Positions 42,499 through 51,704 are shown, counted from the stretch's first letter. The stretch: DNA of 64,000 nt from JAAFHB01 sp942493325 (GCA_942493325.1 OW818689.1:1674001-1738000), one strand, 5' to 3'. Notes: generated by a model from the letters alone, not told the origin. Made by a program: numbers and translations.

Positions 42499-45189
42499 AT
42501 GAAGGCATCTTTTATCAATTCATTAACCATCATAATTTTGGTGGCGATTTGTTTGCCTGCAATGTCTTTTACAGGTGATAAGCGGGTGACTACCTCACGA
42601 AATCCAAACCCGGTTCCTTCGAAGGATACAATTCAGGTAGTTGGACATGCGCACATGGATATGAACTGGCTCTGGACCTATTCCGAAACTATGAAGATGT
42701 GCAATGATAATCTGCGACAGACAGTCGCTTTTATGGATGAATTCCCCGATTTCACCCTGCTGCAGAGCCAGGCTGCAGTTTACAATTTTGTCGAAAAAGT
42801 TGACCCACCTTTGTTTGAGCAGGTTAAAAAATATGTGAAGGCAGGGCGTCTCGAACTGGCGGGGGGGATGTGGACCGAAGGGGATATGAATCTTTCATCG
42901 GGCGAAGCAATCAGCCGTAGCTTTCTATTAGGTCAGCGCTATTTTAAAAATAATTTCGGACAAATGGCAAAAGTAGGCTGGTTGCCCGATAATTTCGGTC
43001 ATATCTCGCAAATGCCCCAGATACTGAAACAGGCAGGATGTGACTTCTTTTACTTTCACCGGTGTAAACCATACAAAGGTTCCTTCTGGTGGACCGGCAG
43101 CGATAATTCAACGGTATTGTGTTATGCCAACGACGGATATAACGGCGATATCACCCCGAAACTGAAGGATGAACTCACAAAGATCACTCCTGATAAGCAT
43201 CGGCTGTTGCAGATTACCGGTGTCGGAGACCATGGCGGAGGCCCGACCCGTGCAAATATTGACATGGTTCACCAGCTCGACAAAACACCGGATTATCCTG
43301 CCGTCAAATTTACCACGGCCGGCAATTTTTTCCGTAAACTTTCAGGTGAAATGGATGGCAGACCTACCCATAAGGGTGAAATGCAATTTATTTTCGAAGG
43401 ATGTTATACCACGGTGGCCGATATCAAGGAAGGAAACCGCAACTGCGAAAATTCACTTTACAGCAGTGAGTTTTTCAATACCCTTCGCTGGCTGAACGGC
43501 GATAAATATCCCGCTGATGAGTTACGTGATTTATGGACAACGGTAACTTTTAACCAGTTTCACGATATCCTTCCCGGCTCTGCAATCAATGAAGCCAATA
43601 AGGAAGCGGTCGCCCGGTACTCCGAAGTACTCCGTAAATCAACAGAATTACGGGATAATGCCTTCCGTAAAATGGCCGATGAGGTGAAATTCAAAACCGG
43701 AATGGGTCAGCCTGTTGTGGCCTACAACTTACAGCCTACAAGTCGTAAAACAATTGTTGAGGCAAATGTATATTCTCACACTGAACCTTTATCGGTTAAG
43801 CCAACCGGTTGGGGAAATTTTTACGGATCAAAAAATATCAATCCGATTGATAAAGGCCAGGGAAAAGTTCCTACAGTACTTGTCCGTGATGGTTCAGGGA
43901 AAAGCTATCCGGCCCAGATCGTATGGGCAAAGGTGACACCTCCGGGGTATACTTCAAAAGTCCGGTTTATTGTCGATGAATTTCCTGCCGGGGGTTATAA
44001 AACATTTTATGTCGATATGACCAAACCGGGTGAATACAATGAGCCCATTCCATTTAAGGATAACACGTTTGAAACCGATTTCTTCAACGTTAAGGTGGAT
44101 ATGAAAACCGGCGGCATCGTTAGCCTGATGGATAAACAGACCAATACCGAATATGTAAAAAGCGGCGGTCATCTTAACACCTTAAGGATCTTTTTGGAAG
44201 ATAAAAAAGGGGGAATGAAATCCTGGACGCTAAATAAAAATGTTAAAATAGAGGATGTTACGAACGTAAATAGCGTTAAGATTGTCGAAAACGGACCTGT
44301 AAGAGCCTGTATTGAAACAGTTAAAACCTGGGGAAAATCACGCTTTATCGAACGTGCCTACATTTATCGTTCCTATCCCCGGATTGAATACGATATGGAA
44401 GTTCATTGGCTCGAAACAGGAAGCGATTCAACCGATTCACCCATGTTACGCGCTGTTTTCCCACTCGCGGTAAAGGATTCAAGGTTTTACAACCAGGTTC
44501 CTTTTGATGTGATTGAGCGGCCGGCAAATGGAAAAATTGGCGGGAAAGAGACTGCTGAAGCCTTGAAACACCGCAACGATTATGGTGTCATTGCCGAAGG
44601 TGACGACGGACAGGAAGTACCCGCACAGAAATGGGTCGATGTTACAGACGGCAAAACGGGTATTGCATTGCTGAATAAAACCAAATATGGTCATTCGTAT
44701 CATAACAACGAGTTGCGGATTACACTGATGCGATCGGCCGGTAATCCTGATATCTATCCGAATCTGGGTAAATTCAACATCAGCTATGCGCTTTATCCGC
44801 ATGCAGGCGACTGGCAGAACCAGGTATGGGCTGAAGGCGACGATTTTAATGTGCCTGTTTATGCTGCAGAACCTCCCTCACTGGCCCTTGCAAAAAATCA
44901 TGCAACACGTGCTGAAGAAGAATCATTTTTCTCTGTCTCTCCGTCAAATGTTGCCATGACTGGCATGAAACAGTCTGAAGAAGGGGGCGAACTGGTTGTA
45001 CGATTTGTGGAACTCGGGGGCAAGGAAACAACGGCAACGATCAACCTTCCTGTTAAGGCAAAATCGGCCCGCCGGCTCGATATACTTGAGCTTCCGCTCA
45101 AAAATAGTTCTGCACCCGCGATCCAGGGGAAATTGCTTACCTTAAAACTCAAACCACACGAAATAGTAACAATCGGCATAAAGCAATAA
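42499..45189 (+). CDS. GH38 alpha-mannosidase (secreted, canonical active site)
   Basis: The 896-residue protein has a signal peptide (about 1-23). The GH38 domain has the zinc site VGHAHMDMNWLWTY (His50, His52, Asp54), MWTEGDMN, and WLPDNFGHISQMPQIL where Asp164 is the retaining nucleophile, and FHDILPGSA, conserved in bacterial class II enzymes. The middle helical domain and beta-sandwich C-terminus are complete and of usual length. Unlike the two GH38-like genes upstream it has all canonical motifs, so alpha-mannosidase activity is very likely. The stop lies four bases before the DUF4432 gene, showing one transcript. Confidence 0.95.
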   Translation: MKASFINSLTIIILVAICLPAMSFTGDKRVTTSRNPNPVPSKDTIQVVGHAHMDMNWLWTYSETMKMCNDNLRQTVAFMDEFPDFTLLQSQAAVYNFVEKVDPPLFEQVKKYVKAGRLELAGGMWTEGDMNLSSGEAISRSFLLGQRYFKNNFGQMAKVGWLPDNFGHISQMPQILKQAGCDFFYFHRCKPYKGSFWWTGSDNSTVLCYANDGYNGDITPKLKDELTKITPDKHRLLQITGVGDHGGGPTRANIDMVHQLDKTPDYPAVKFTTAGNFFRKLSGEMDGRPTHKGEMQFIFEGCYTTVADIKEGNRNCENSLYSSEFFNTLRWLNGDKYPADELRDLWTTVTFNQFHDILPGSAINEANKEAVARYSEVLRKSTELRDNAFRKMADEVKFKTGMGQPVVAYNLQPTSRKTIVEANVYSHTEPLSVKPTGWGNFYGSKNINPIDKGQGKVPTVLVRDGSGKSYPAQIVWAKVTPPGYTSKVRFIVDEFPAGGYKTFYVDMTKPGEYNEPIPFKDNTFETDFFNVKVDMKTGGIVSLMDKQTNTEYVKSGGHLNTLRIFLEDKKGGMKSWTLNKNVKIEDVTNVNSVKIVENGPVRACIETVKTWGKSRFIERAYIYRSYPRIEYDMEVHWLETGSDSTDSPMLRAVFPLAVKDSRFYNQVPFDVIERPANGKIGGKETAEALKHRNDYGVIAEGDDGQEVPAQKWVDVTDGKTGIALLNKTKYGHSYHNNELRITLMRSAGNPDIYPNLGKFNISYALYPHAGDWQNQVWAEGDDFNVPVYAAEPPSLALAKNHATRAEEESFFSVSPSNVAMTGMKQSEEGGELVVRFVELGGKETTATINLPVKAKSARRLDILELPLKNSSAPAIQGKLLTLKLKPHEIVTIGIKQ

Positions 45190-45193
45190 AATC

Positions 45194-46255
45194 ATGACAA
45201 CTAATCTACGCAAAAGACAGATGCTCAGGTATGCCGGGGACCTGAGCCAGCTGTTTGGGATAAAGGAATATACGCTGTCGGGCGGGAAAGCCGGCGGAGT
45301 AAAGGCTTTTGATGTTAACAACGGAACCGGCCTGGCATTTACTGTGCTCGCGGACAGATGTCTTGATATCTCCCGGTTATCTTTCAAAGGGATTAATTGC
45401 AGTTATATCAGTAAAACAGGGGTCATCGCGCCGGAATATAACGAGACTGAAGGGATCGGATTTTTACGAAGTTTTTATGCAGGTTTTCTGACAACCTGCG
45501 GTTTACGAAACGTGGGCGCTCCCTGTAATGAAAACGGGGAGATGTTTAGCCTTCATGGCCGGATCTCAAATACGCCCGGGGAAGAGATCTGTGCCAAAAC
45601 GGAGTGGAACAATGATATTCCGGTTATGACGATCAGAGGTAAAATGAGGGAAGCAAGGGTTTTTGGTGAAAATTTAATTCTTGAACGAAAAATCACCTGT
45701 AAGTACGGGGAAAATAAAATCATCCTGCAAAACACCATTGAGAATTGTGGTTTTAAACAGGAGGCGCTTATGCTGTTGTTTCATTTTAACATGGGATATC
45801 CTTTGCTTGATGAAGATGCCATGATGGTAACTCCAACCGGAATCTTAACTCCCCGCGATGAAACCGCTATTAAAGGAGAAGCGTTGTACAACCAATGTCA
45901 GCCTCCCACTGCAGATTTTTCGGAACAGGTTTTTTATCATAACCTGAAAGCAGATTCAGGTGGAGATACCAGTGTGGCGCTGATCAACGAAAGACTTAAA
46001 ATAGGTGTTGCCATTCATTTCAATAAAAACCAGCTCTTCAATTTTACCCAATGGAAACAAATGGGGGAAGGCGAATATGTAATGGGATTGGAACCTTGCA
46101 ACTGCTATGTCGGAGGGCGCACAGACCCACTAAACAAGAACATTCTCGAGTACCTTGAGCCTGGGGAAACCAGAAATTTTGATCTTATCATTGAATTTTT
46201 AAATGGAAATGATGAGATTAACGCATTAACAACAAAAATTCATAACCTCCATTAA
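45194..46255 (+). CDS. DUF4432 (aldose-1-epimerase-like) protein
   Basis: The 353-residue cytosolic protein is of the DUF4432 group, related to aldose 1-epimerase (galactose mutarotase-like beta-sandwich). Visible family traits are VLADRCLDISRLSFKGINC, GFLRSFYAGFLTTCGL, FSLHGRISNTP with a conserved His, and GLEPCNCYVGGR near the end. No signal peptide. Mutarotases convert alpha and beta anomers so isomerases can use them; that fits a gene between an alpha-mannosidase and the sugar transporter/isomerase. The activity of DUF4432 proteins is largely untested. Only four bases separate it from the GH38. Confidence 0.85.
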   Translation: MTTNLRKRQMLRYAGDLSQLFGIKEYTLSGGKAGGVKAFDVNNGTGLAFTVLADRCLDISRLSFKGINCSYISKTGVIAPEYNETEGIGFLRSFYAGFLTTCGLRNVGAPCNENGEMFSLHGRISNTPGEEICAKTEWNNDIPVMTIRGKMREARVFGENLILERKITCKYGENKIILQNTIENCGFKQEALMLLFHFNMGYPLLDEDAMMVTPTGILTPRDETAIKGEALYNQCQPPTADFSEQVFYHNLKADSGGDTSVALINERLKIGVAIHFNKNQLFNFTQWKQMGEGEYVMGLEPCNCYVGGRTDPLNKNILEYLEPGETRNFDLIIEFLNGNDEINALTTKIHNLH

Positions 46256-46256
46256 C

Positions 46257-47426
46257 ATGTATGCCCACACAAATCAAGAGAGAAGCAATACTTCAGTCTA
46301 TAAGGTAATTCCCGTGTTGTTTGGATTCTTTGTCATGGGTTTTGTAGACCTGGTGGGGATAGCGACCAATTATGTGAAGCAGGATTTTGGATTGTCTGAT
46401 ACTGTGGCCAACCTTTTACCCATGACGCTGTTTTTATGGTTCGCTGTTCTTTCTGTCCCAACAGGTCTGATGATGAACAGGTTAGGTCGTAAAAACACAG
46501 TAATTCTGAGCATGATCATAACCTTTTTAGCGATGCTTATCCCGCTGATCAGTTATAGTTTTCCAATGATGCTGGTCGCTTTTGGCTTGCTTGGGATTGG
46601 CAACACGATTATCCAGGTATCGCTGAATCCGTTGCTAACCAATGTGGTAAGAGGTGACCGTCTCACAAGCAGTTTAACGCTGGGACAGTTCATTAAAGCG
46701 ATTGCCGCGTTCCTTGGACCGATCATAGCCGGTGTTGCTGCCGTAAGTTTTGGTAACTGGAAATATACTTTTTTGATTTTTGCAGTGATTACCGTGATCT
46801 CGGGTGTATGGCTTCTTCTCACAAAAATTCAGGAAGAACCATTAAGTCAAACCACTTCCTCTTTTGGATCCTCCTTCAGCTTATTGAAAGACAAGACCAT
46901 TCTTATGCTGTTTCTCGGGATTGTGTTTGTCGTCGGGGTTGATGTGGGCTTAAATACGACAATCCCTAAATTTCTGATGGAACGCTGCGATATCCTTCTG
47001 GAAAAAGCGGGACTTGGAACCAGCCTGTATTTTATTGCCAGAACACTTGGTGCTTTTGCAGGCGCCATCCTTCTTATAAAATTATCAGGACGAAGCTTTT
47101 TCATCACTAGCATGGCCATTGCGATTCCTGCATTGCTGGTCATGCTGCTGATCGGTAACCTGTGGGGAATTTTATCGATGGTGTTTATCATCGGATTGGC
47201 TGTTGCCAATGTCTTTTCGATTATCTTCGCTTCGGCTTTGCGAGAGCGACCTGAACGAAGCAACGAAATATCCGGACTCTTAATTATGGGTGTTGCAGGA
47301 GGAGCCATTATCCCCTTGATCATGGGAATTACATCCGATGCAATGGGTCAGACCGGAGGTATGGCCATATTACTGGTAGCGTTAGGTTATCTTTTATATT
47401 GTGCCTGGAAACTAAAAGAAGGTTGA
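46257..47426 (+). CDS. MFS sugar transporter
   Basis: The 389-residue inner-membrane protein has about 12 predicted hydrophobic helices in two halves. The inter-helix motif RLGRKNT after helix 2 is the Major Facilitator signature, and FFVMGFVDLVGIATNYVK at the start fits the FucP/GlcP-like sugar:proton symporter group of Bacteroidota. It begins one base after the DUF4432 stop, so it is translationally coupled. In this operon it would move free mannose (or another monosaccharide released by the mannosidases) from periplasm to cytoplasm. The sugar is inferred from context. Confidence 0.9.
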   Translation: MYAHTNQERSNTSVYKVIPVLFGFFVMGFVDLVGIATNYVKQDFGLSDTVANLLPMTLFLWFAVLSVPTGLMMNRLGRKNTVILSMIITFLAMLIPLISYSFPMMLVAFGLLGIGNTIIQVSLNPLLTNVVRGDRLTSSLTLGQFIKAIAAFLGPIIAGVAAVSFGNWKYTFLIFAVITVISGVWLLLTKIQEEPLSQTTSSFGSSFSLLKDKTILMLFLGIVFVVGVDVGLNTTIPKFLMERCDILLEKAGLGTSLYFIARTLGAFAGAILLIKLSGRSFFITSMAIAIPALLVMLLIGNLWGILSMVFIIGLAVANVFSIIFASALRERPERSNEISGLLIMGVAGGAIIPLIMGITSDAMGQTGGMAILLVALGYLLYCAWKLKEG

Positions 47427-47483
47427 GATTTATTGTTTCCCATTTTTTTATTCTTAATTTAAAACCAATTAACTTTTACAAAT

Positions 47484-48158
47484 ATGAAACGCAGCGAAAT
47501 CAATCAGATACTCGAAAATGCCAAGACATTTATGGCAGAAAAGCAATTCTTTTTACCCCCATGGGCCTATTGGAGTGTATCTGACTGGAAAAAAAATAAT
47601 AGTGATGCACAGGAAATTATCCAAAACATGCTGGGTTGGGATATAACTGATTTTGGATCAGGTGATTTCTACAACCGGGGTCTGTTTTTATTTACGATCC
47701 GAAACGGAAAAATTAATGTGGATAAGAAGCCTTATGCCGAGAAAATAATGATCGTTGAAGAGAACCAGGAAACTCCCATGCATTTTCACTGGAATAAAAT
47801 GGAGGACATTATCAACCGCGGAGGAGGAAACCTTGTAATTGAATTGTATAATTCAACAGCTGACGGTAAATTTGATGACACACCGGTGAATTTTAAAATA
47901 GATGGCGTAAAACGTTCAGTCAGTGCCGGCGGGAAAGTTATCCTGACTCCCGGAGAGAGCATTTGTCTTGAACAGGGGATGTATCACCGGTTTTACGGAG
48001 AACCCGGTAAGGGTAAGGTGCTGGTTGGCGAAGTAAGTATGGTGAATGATGATACTTCGGATAATTGCTTCTATGAATCCATAGGTCGGTTTCCGGTTAT
48101 TGAAGAGGATGAGGAACCAATGCATCTGCTTGCATCCGATTACTCCAGCAAACTTTAA
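47484..48158 (+). CDS. D-lyxose / D-mannose isomerase
   Basis: The 224-residue cupin protein of the D-lyxose isomerase family reversibly converts D-lyxose to D-xylulose and D-mannose to D-fructose using a divalent metal. The metal-site motif is MHFHWNKMEDIINRGGG (two His and a Glu), with the later His in EQGMYHRFYG and GEVSMVNDD following. Length and layout match the family. It is the third gene of a run (MFS, isomerase, kinase), and the kinase starts directly after its stop. With mannosidases upstream, mannose to fructose is the most likely reaction in vivo. Confidence 0.92.
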   Translation: MKRSEINQILENAKTFMAEKQFFLPPWAYWSVSDWKKNNSDAQEIIQNMLGWDITDFGSGDFYNRGLFLFTIRNGKINVDKKPYAEKIMIVEENQETPMHFHWNKMEDIINRGGGNLVIELYNSTADGKFDDTPVNFKIDGVKRSVSAGGKVILTPGESICLEQGMYHRFYGEPGKGKVLVGEVSMVNDDTSDNCFYESIGRFPVIEEDEEPMHLLASDYSSKL

Positions 48159-49367
48159 ATGATGAGCAGAAAAATCGTAGTGGCAGGAACCGGCTGTGCT
48201 CTTGCTGATTATCTTTATACGGGTGTCAGGTTTGATTCTCCGGCCTTCCTGAAATACCTCTCGCATAAGGACGGAGATGGTGGCCTTACACCGGGAAAAC
48301 TTGTTTTTACCGAGGAGCTCGAGAAGTTTTCCGGGACGCCTTATGCTGAAATATGTAAAGAGCTCACCGGTGGGGAGGCGCCTGCGGCATTCAATATCGG
48401 TGGACCCGGGCTTGTTTCCCTGATCAATACGTCCCAATTATTGAATAAAGAAAATTTTGAGACCCATTTTTATGGAGGAACGGGAAATGATGATACTGCT
48501 GAACGGATTTACGAAATGGTCCGGAAGACCCCGTTAAAGATTGATCATTACCGCAAAATATCTGAGAAGCGGACCCCCTTCACGGATGTCCTTTCTGACA
48601 TTACATATGATAACAATCACGGGGAAAGGACTTTCATCAACAATATCGGGGCCGCATGGGATTATTCTCCCGATTTTTTAGGTGATGATTTTTTCGATGC
48701 CGATATTGTCTGTTTTGGCGGTACGGCCCTCGTTCCGCAAATCCACGATAATTTAACTTCCCTGCTTCGATTGGCTAAACAGAATGGCTGTCTTACCGTT
48801 GTGAATACTGTTTTTGATTTCCGGAACGAAAAGCTTCATCCCGGTCAGCCGTGGCCGCTTGTGGATACACCCGAAAGCTACCAGTTTATCGATGTGCTGA
48901 TTATGGATTGCGAAGAGTCACTGAAGATCAGCGGGAAAAAATCCATTGAAGATGCTGCCGTGTACTTTATTAGTCAAAATGTTACAGCGCTGGTGATTAC
49001 CAATGGTTCCAGGGAGCTTTATGCGTATTCAAACGGCGATCTGTTCGAAAAAACTGAATTAATGAAATTGCCGGTTTCCAAAAAAGTCACAGAAGATCTG
49101 ACACGCGATCCCGGCTTAAAAGGAGACACCACTGGTTGTGGTGATAATTTTACAGGAGGGATTATTGCTTCACTGGCTATGCAGTTACTGTTCGAAGAAA
49201 TCGGGAAATTCAACTTTACCGATGCGCTGTCGTGGGGAGTTGCCTCCGGAGGATTCGCATGTTTCTATGTTGGTGGAACCTATATCGAAAAATCGGAAGG
49301 TGAAAAGCGTAAGATAGTACAGGAATTTAAGGAAGGGTATATTCAGCAAATTAATTTGGGTTTATAA
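48159..49367 (+). CDS. PfkB-family sugar kinase (probable fructokinase of mannose breakdown)
   Basis: The 402-residue protein has an N-terminal VVAGTGCALADYLY in the PfkB style and the C-terminal PfkB signature GDTTGCGDNFTGGIIAS with the catalytic Asp and oxyanion-hole Gly. It is ~70 residues longer than typical ribokinases because of an N-terminal insertion (residues about 28-70, SHKDGDGGLTPGKL). It starts at the isomerase stop, so translation is coupled; the inferred reaction is fructose to fructose 6-phosphate after mannose isomerisation. Direct biochemical support cannot be read. A RAYT cassette follows immediately after its stop codon. Confidence 0.88.
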   Translation: MMSRKIVVAGTGCALADYLYTGVRFDSPAFLKYLSHKDGDGGLTPGKLVFTEELEKFSGTPYAEICKELTGGEAPAAFNIGGPGLVSLINTSQLLNKENFETHFYGGTGNDDTAERIYEMVRKTPLKIDHYRKISEKRTPFTDVLSDITYDNNHGERTFINNIGAAWDYSPDFLGDDFFDADIVCFGGTALVPQIHDNLTSLLRLAKQNGCLTVVNTVFDFRNEKLHPGQPWPLVDTPESYQFIDVLIMDCEESLKISGKKSIEDAAVYFISQNVTALVITNGSRELYAYSNGDLFEKTELMKLPVSKKVTEDLTRDPGLKGDTTGCGDNFTGGIIASLAMQLLFEEIGKFNFTDALSWGVASGGFACFYVGGTYIEKSEGEKRKIVQEFKEGYIQQINLGL

Positions 49368-49487
49368 AAACCATCTGCCCCATCGGTGGTTTCATACCCC
49401 GATGGTGGCTATTGAAAAAGAGAAAACCCTTCGGGAAATACCATTTTCTAAAAACCCTTTCGGGGTCCTAAACCACCGAAAGGGTTA
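49368..49487. repeat. BIME-like repeat, upstream copy
   Basis: Two palindromes in mirror arrangement: CCATCGG/CCGATGG (49380-49405) around TGGTTTCATACC, and AACCCTTTCGG/CCGAAAGGGTT (49453-49486) around GGTCCTAAACCA. The inner arms CGGTGGTTT and AAACCACCG are complementary, so the unit is an inverted REP pair. It begins right after the kinase stop. Confidence 0.8.
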
Positions 49488-49517
49488 GAACGTACAAATA
49501 ACCTAAAACGAAGATCT

Positions 49518-50213
49518 ATGCAACTAATCGAACCGCTGAACTATGGTAAATTCTATCATATTTACAATCGTGGAATTAATAGTTGTGATCTGTTCCATGA
49601 AAATACTAACTACGAATACTTCCTCGGATTGTACGACAAACATATATCACCAGTGGCCGATACTTACGCTTGGGTTTTGATGAAGAATCATTTTCATTTG
49701 TTGGTGAAAATAAAAGAAGAGGACGAAATAGGATATTTGTCGGCGACAGCCCCATCGGTGGTTTTAAACCCCGATGGGGGCGTTGTTGAACAAAAAACTC
49801 ATAAGGGATGTACCTCTCGTGAAACCCTTTTGGGGTCCGAAACCACCAAAAGGGTAAGTTACAACCCATCACACCAGTTTTCGCATCTATTCAACGCTTA
49901 TGCGCAGGCATATAATAAACGAAATAAGCGTACCGGGAGTCTGTTCGTACACCCTTTCAAACGTAAATTTATCGAGGATATCGAATATTTGAAAACAGTG
50001 GTTGTTTATATTCACAACAATCCAGTCCACCACAAATTTACAGAGCATGCGATGGATTATCCGTGGTCATCATATCTTACTTGTATTTCTATCAAACCTA
50101 CACACTTGCAACGGGATGCGGTTATAGGTTGGTTCGATAACCAATCGAATTTCATAACTGCCCATGAAAAACCGGGGGGTGTTACAAATTTGGAAAAATG
50201 GTTGGGGTTATAA
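49518..50213 (+). CDS. REP-associated tyrosine transposase (RAYT, IS200-like Y1)
   Basis: The 231-residue Y1 transposase domain starts YHIYNRGIN. It holds the HUH motif NHFHLL (His58, His60) and the probable catalytic Tyr in LFNAYAQAYNKRNKRTGSLF (Tyr128 best placed), then FIEDIEYLKTVVVYIHNNPVHHKF and DYPWSSYL, all standard for RAYTs, single-copy domesticated transposases thought to act on REP/BIME palindromes. It is flanked by two BIME-like repeats. Residues about 78-113 come from a third copy of the same repeat inserted in frame, in the variable loop before the Tyr region. The gene sits between the kinase and fecR. Confidence 0.9.
   Translation: MQLIEPLNYGKFYHIYNRGINSCDLFHENTNYEYFLGLYDKHISPVADTYAWVLMKNHFHLLVKIKEEDEIGYLSATAPSVVLNPDGGVVEQKTHKGCTSRETLLGSETTKRVSYNPSHQFSHLFNAYAQAYNKRNKRTGSLFVHPFKRKFIEDIEYLKTVVVYIHNNPVHHKFTEHAMDYPWSSYLTCISIKPTHLQRDAVIGWFDNQSNFITAHEKPGGVTNLEKWLGL
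49749..49856. repeat. BIME-like repeat inside the RAYT reading frame
   Basis: CCCCATCGG/CCGATGGGG (49750-49779) and ACCCTTTTGG/CCAAAAGGGT (49824-49855) repeat the palindrome pair of the flanking copies in the same orientation, with more divergence in between. Its 108 bases are exactly 36 codons and contain no stop in the RAYT frame. Confidence 0.8.
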
Positions 50214-50335
50214 AAACCACAGTCGCCCCTTCGGTGGTTTCATACCCCGATGGTGGCTGTTGAAAAAGAAAAAACCCTTCGGGAAATACTCTTTTTTAAC
50301 AAACCCTTTCGGGGTCCTAAACCACCGAAAGGGTC
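50214..50335. repeat. BIME-like repeat, downstream copy
   Basis: Almost identical to the upstream copy over about 110 bases (shared TATAAAAACCA right after both stop codons, GGTGGTTTCATACCCCGATGGTGGC part, AACCCTTCGGGAAATAC, and ACCCTTTCGG/CCGAAAGGGT). It lies in the same orientation between RAYT and fecR. Confidence 0.8.
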
Positions 50336-50430
50336 CTTCGTAGTCCCTCCAAAGAAAAAAGCAAAAATAAATTCTGCAAAACCTGTCCCTTTTTTCATTT
50401 TTGTTCCTCTTAGGAGTATAAACTTAAAAA

Positions 50431-51624
50431 ATGTCCCCCATCGATCAAAAATATATTGAGGATCCTGACTTCCTGAACTGGGTATTTCATACTACTCCGG
50501 CTATTGAGTTGTATTGGGAAAACTACCTGCTTGAGCATCCTGAAGAGAAATGTTACCTGCTTGAACTTAAAGATCGCCTGGCAGAACTTAAATTTTCGGA
50601 TGAGAGGCTGAGTGTTGATGAAAAAAAAGCGCTTGCAAATCGGGTGATCAGTAGAATCGATCAAAATTTAAACCGGAACCAAAAACAGTTACTGCTGACC
50701 ACGTTGATGAGATATGCGGCCGTTGCGATCGTTTTTGCCGCAATCGGGGGTCTTCTGGTCTATCTGAATATGGGAAAAAGGAACATTTACCAGGAGATCG
50801 CCAGTCAGACGATCAGGATTCCCTCATCAACCCAGGGCTCTTTGCTGATAACATCCAACGGCGAAAACGTCAACCTGAAAAAAACAAATTCCACGGTCGA
50901 TTATTCCCATAACGGGGCCATCGTTTTAAATAACGACTCGGTGATTCAGGCAACAGCTGACGTTCCCGATATTCTTAATCAATTAGTTATACCTTATGGC
51001 AACCAATCAAGGATTGTTTTATCCGACAGTACCATTGTCTGGCTGAACGCGGGTAGTCGTTTGGTCTACCCCACATTATTTAAAAATAAAACCAGGGAGG
51101 TGTTTCTGTCGGGTGAAGCCTATTTTGAAGTCGCCAGCAACCCCGGAAAGCCTTTTATTGTCAAAACTTCAGAAATCGACATTAAAGTACTCGGTACAAA
51201 ATTCAATATTTCAGATTATGCAGAGGATAACGTAATTCAAACTGTACTCAAGGAAGGGAGTGTGGCCATCCGCCGGAACCGTGCCAGCTTTTTTGAAGAT
51301 GATATTCTGATTAAACCAAATCAAATGGCATCATTTAATAAAACCAGGCACAATACCAAAATTTATAAAGTGGATGCTGATTATTATTCACTGTGGACTA
51401 AGGGATTGATTAGTTTCGATGAAGATGACTTTAACCGGGTAATTAAAAAAGTAGAGCGGTTTTACAATATCTCCATCATTTTTTCAAATCCAAAATTAGA
51501 GTCCATGCGCATCAGTGGGAAACTCGATCTGAACAAAAGTCAAACAGAGGTTATGGAATATCTTAGAAAGGTATCTTTGTCTAAATTTGTACAAATAAAT
51601 GAAAATCAATATATTATAAAATAG
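50431..51624 (+). CDS. FecR-family anti-sigma factor
   Basis: The 397-residue inner-membrane protein has an N-terminal cytoplasmic helical anti-sigma region (about 1-90), a transmembrane helix (about 93-111, AAVAIVFAAIGGLLVYL), a periplasmic FecR domain (about 190-280; IPYGNQSRIVLSDSTIVWLNAGS, EVFLSGEAYFEVA) and a C-terminal DUF4974 domain that contacts the STN domain of its transporter. It normally follows a sigma gene, but here a transposase cassette precedes it, so its sigma partner is elsewhere (candidates in the window at 17968 and 25839). It is followed by an STN-type SusC 80 bases on, making a signalling pair. Confidence 0.93.
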   Translation: MSPIDQKYIEDPDFLNWVFHTTPAIELYWENYLLEHPEEKCYLLELKDRLAELKFSDERLSVDEKKALANRVISRIDQNLNRNQKQLLLTTLMRYAAVAIVFAAIGGLLVYLNMGKRNIYQEIASQTIRIPSSTQGSLLITSNGENVNLKKTNSTVDYSHNGAIVLNNDSVIQATADVPDILNQLVIPYGNQSRIVLSDSTIVWLNAGSRLVYPTLFKNKTREVFLSGEAYFEVASNPGKPFIVKTSEIDIKVLGTKFNISDYAEDNVIQTVLKEGSVAIRRNRASFFEDDILIKPNQMASFNKTRHNTKIYKVDADYYSLWTKGLISFDEDDFNRVIKKVERFYNISIIFSNPKLESMRISGKLDLNKSQTEVMEYLRKVSLSKFVQINENQYIIK

Positions 51625-51627
51625 AAA

Positions 51628-51657
51628 AACCGGGAAATGGTGGAACATTCCCCGGTT
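51628..51657 (+). other. fecR-susC intergenic hairpin
   Basis: Directly after the fecR stop, AACCGGGAAATG can pair with CATTCCCCGGTT (one mismatch) around GTGGAA. There is no T-run, so it is more likely an mRNA-processing or partial attenuation stem that sets different levels of anti-sigma factor and transporter. Confidence 0.45.
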
Positions 51658-51704
51658 CAAATAAACACCAATTTTAGTATTTATCATTAAAACAGATCAA
51701 ACTT

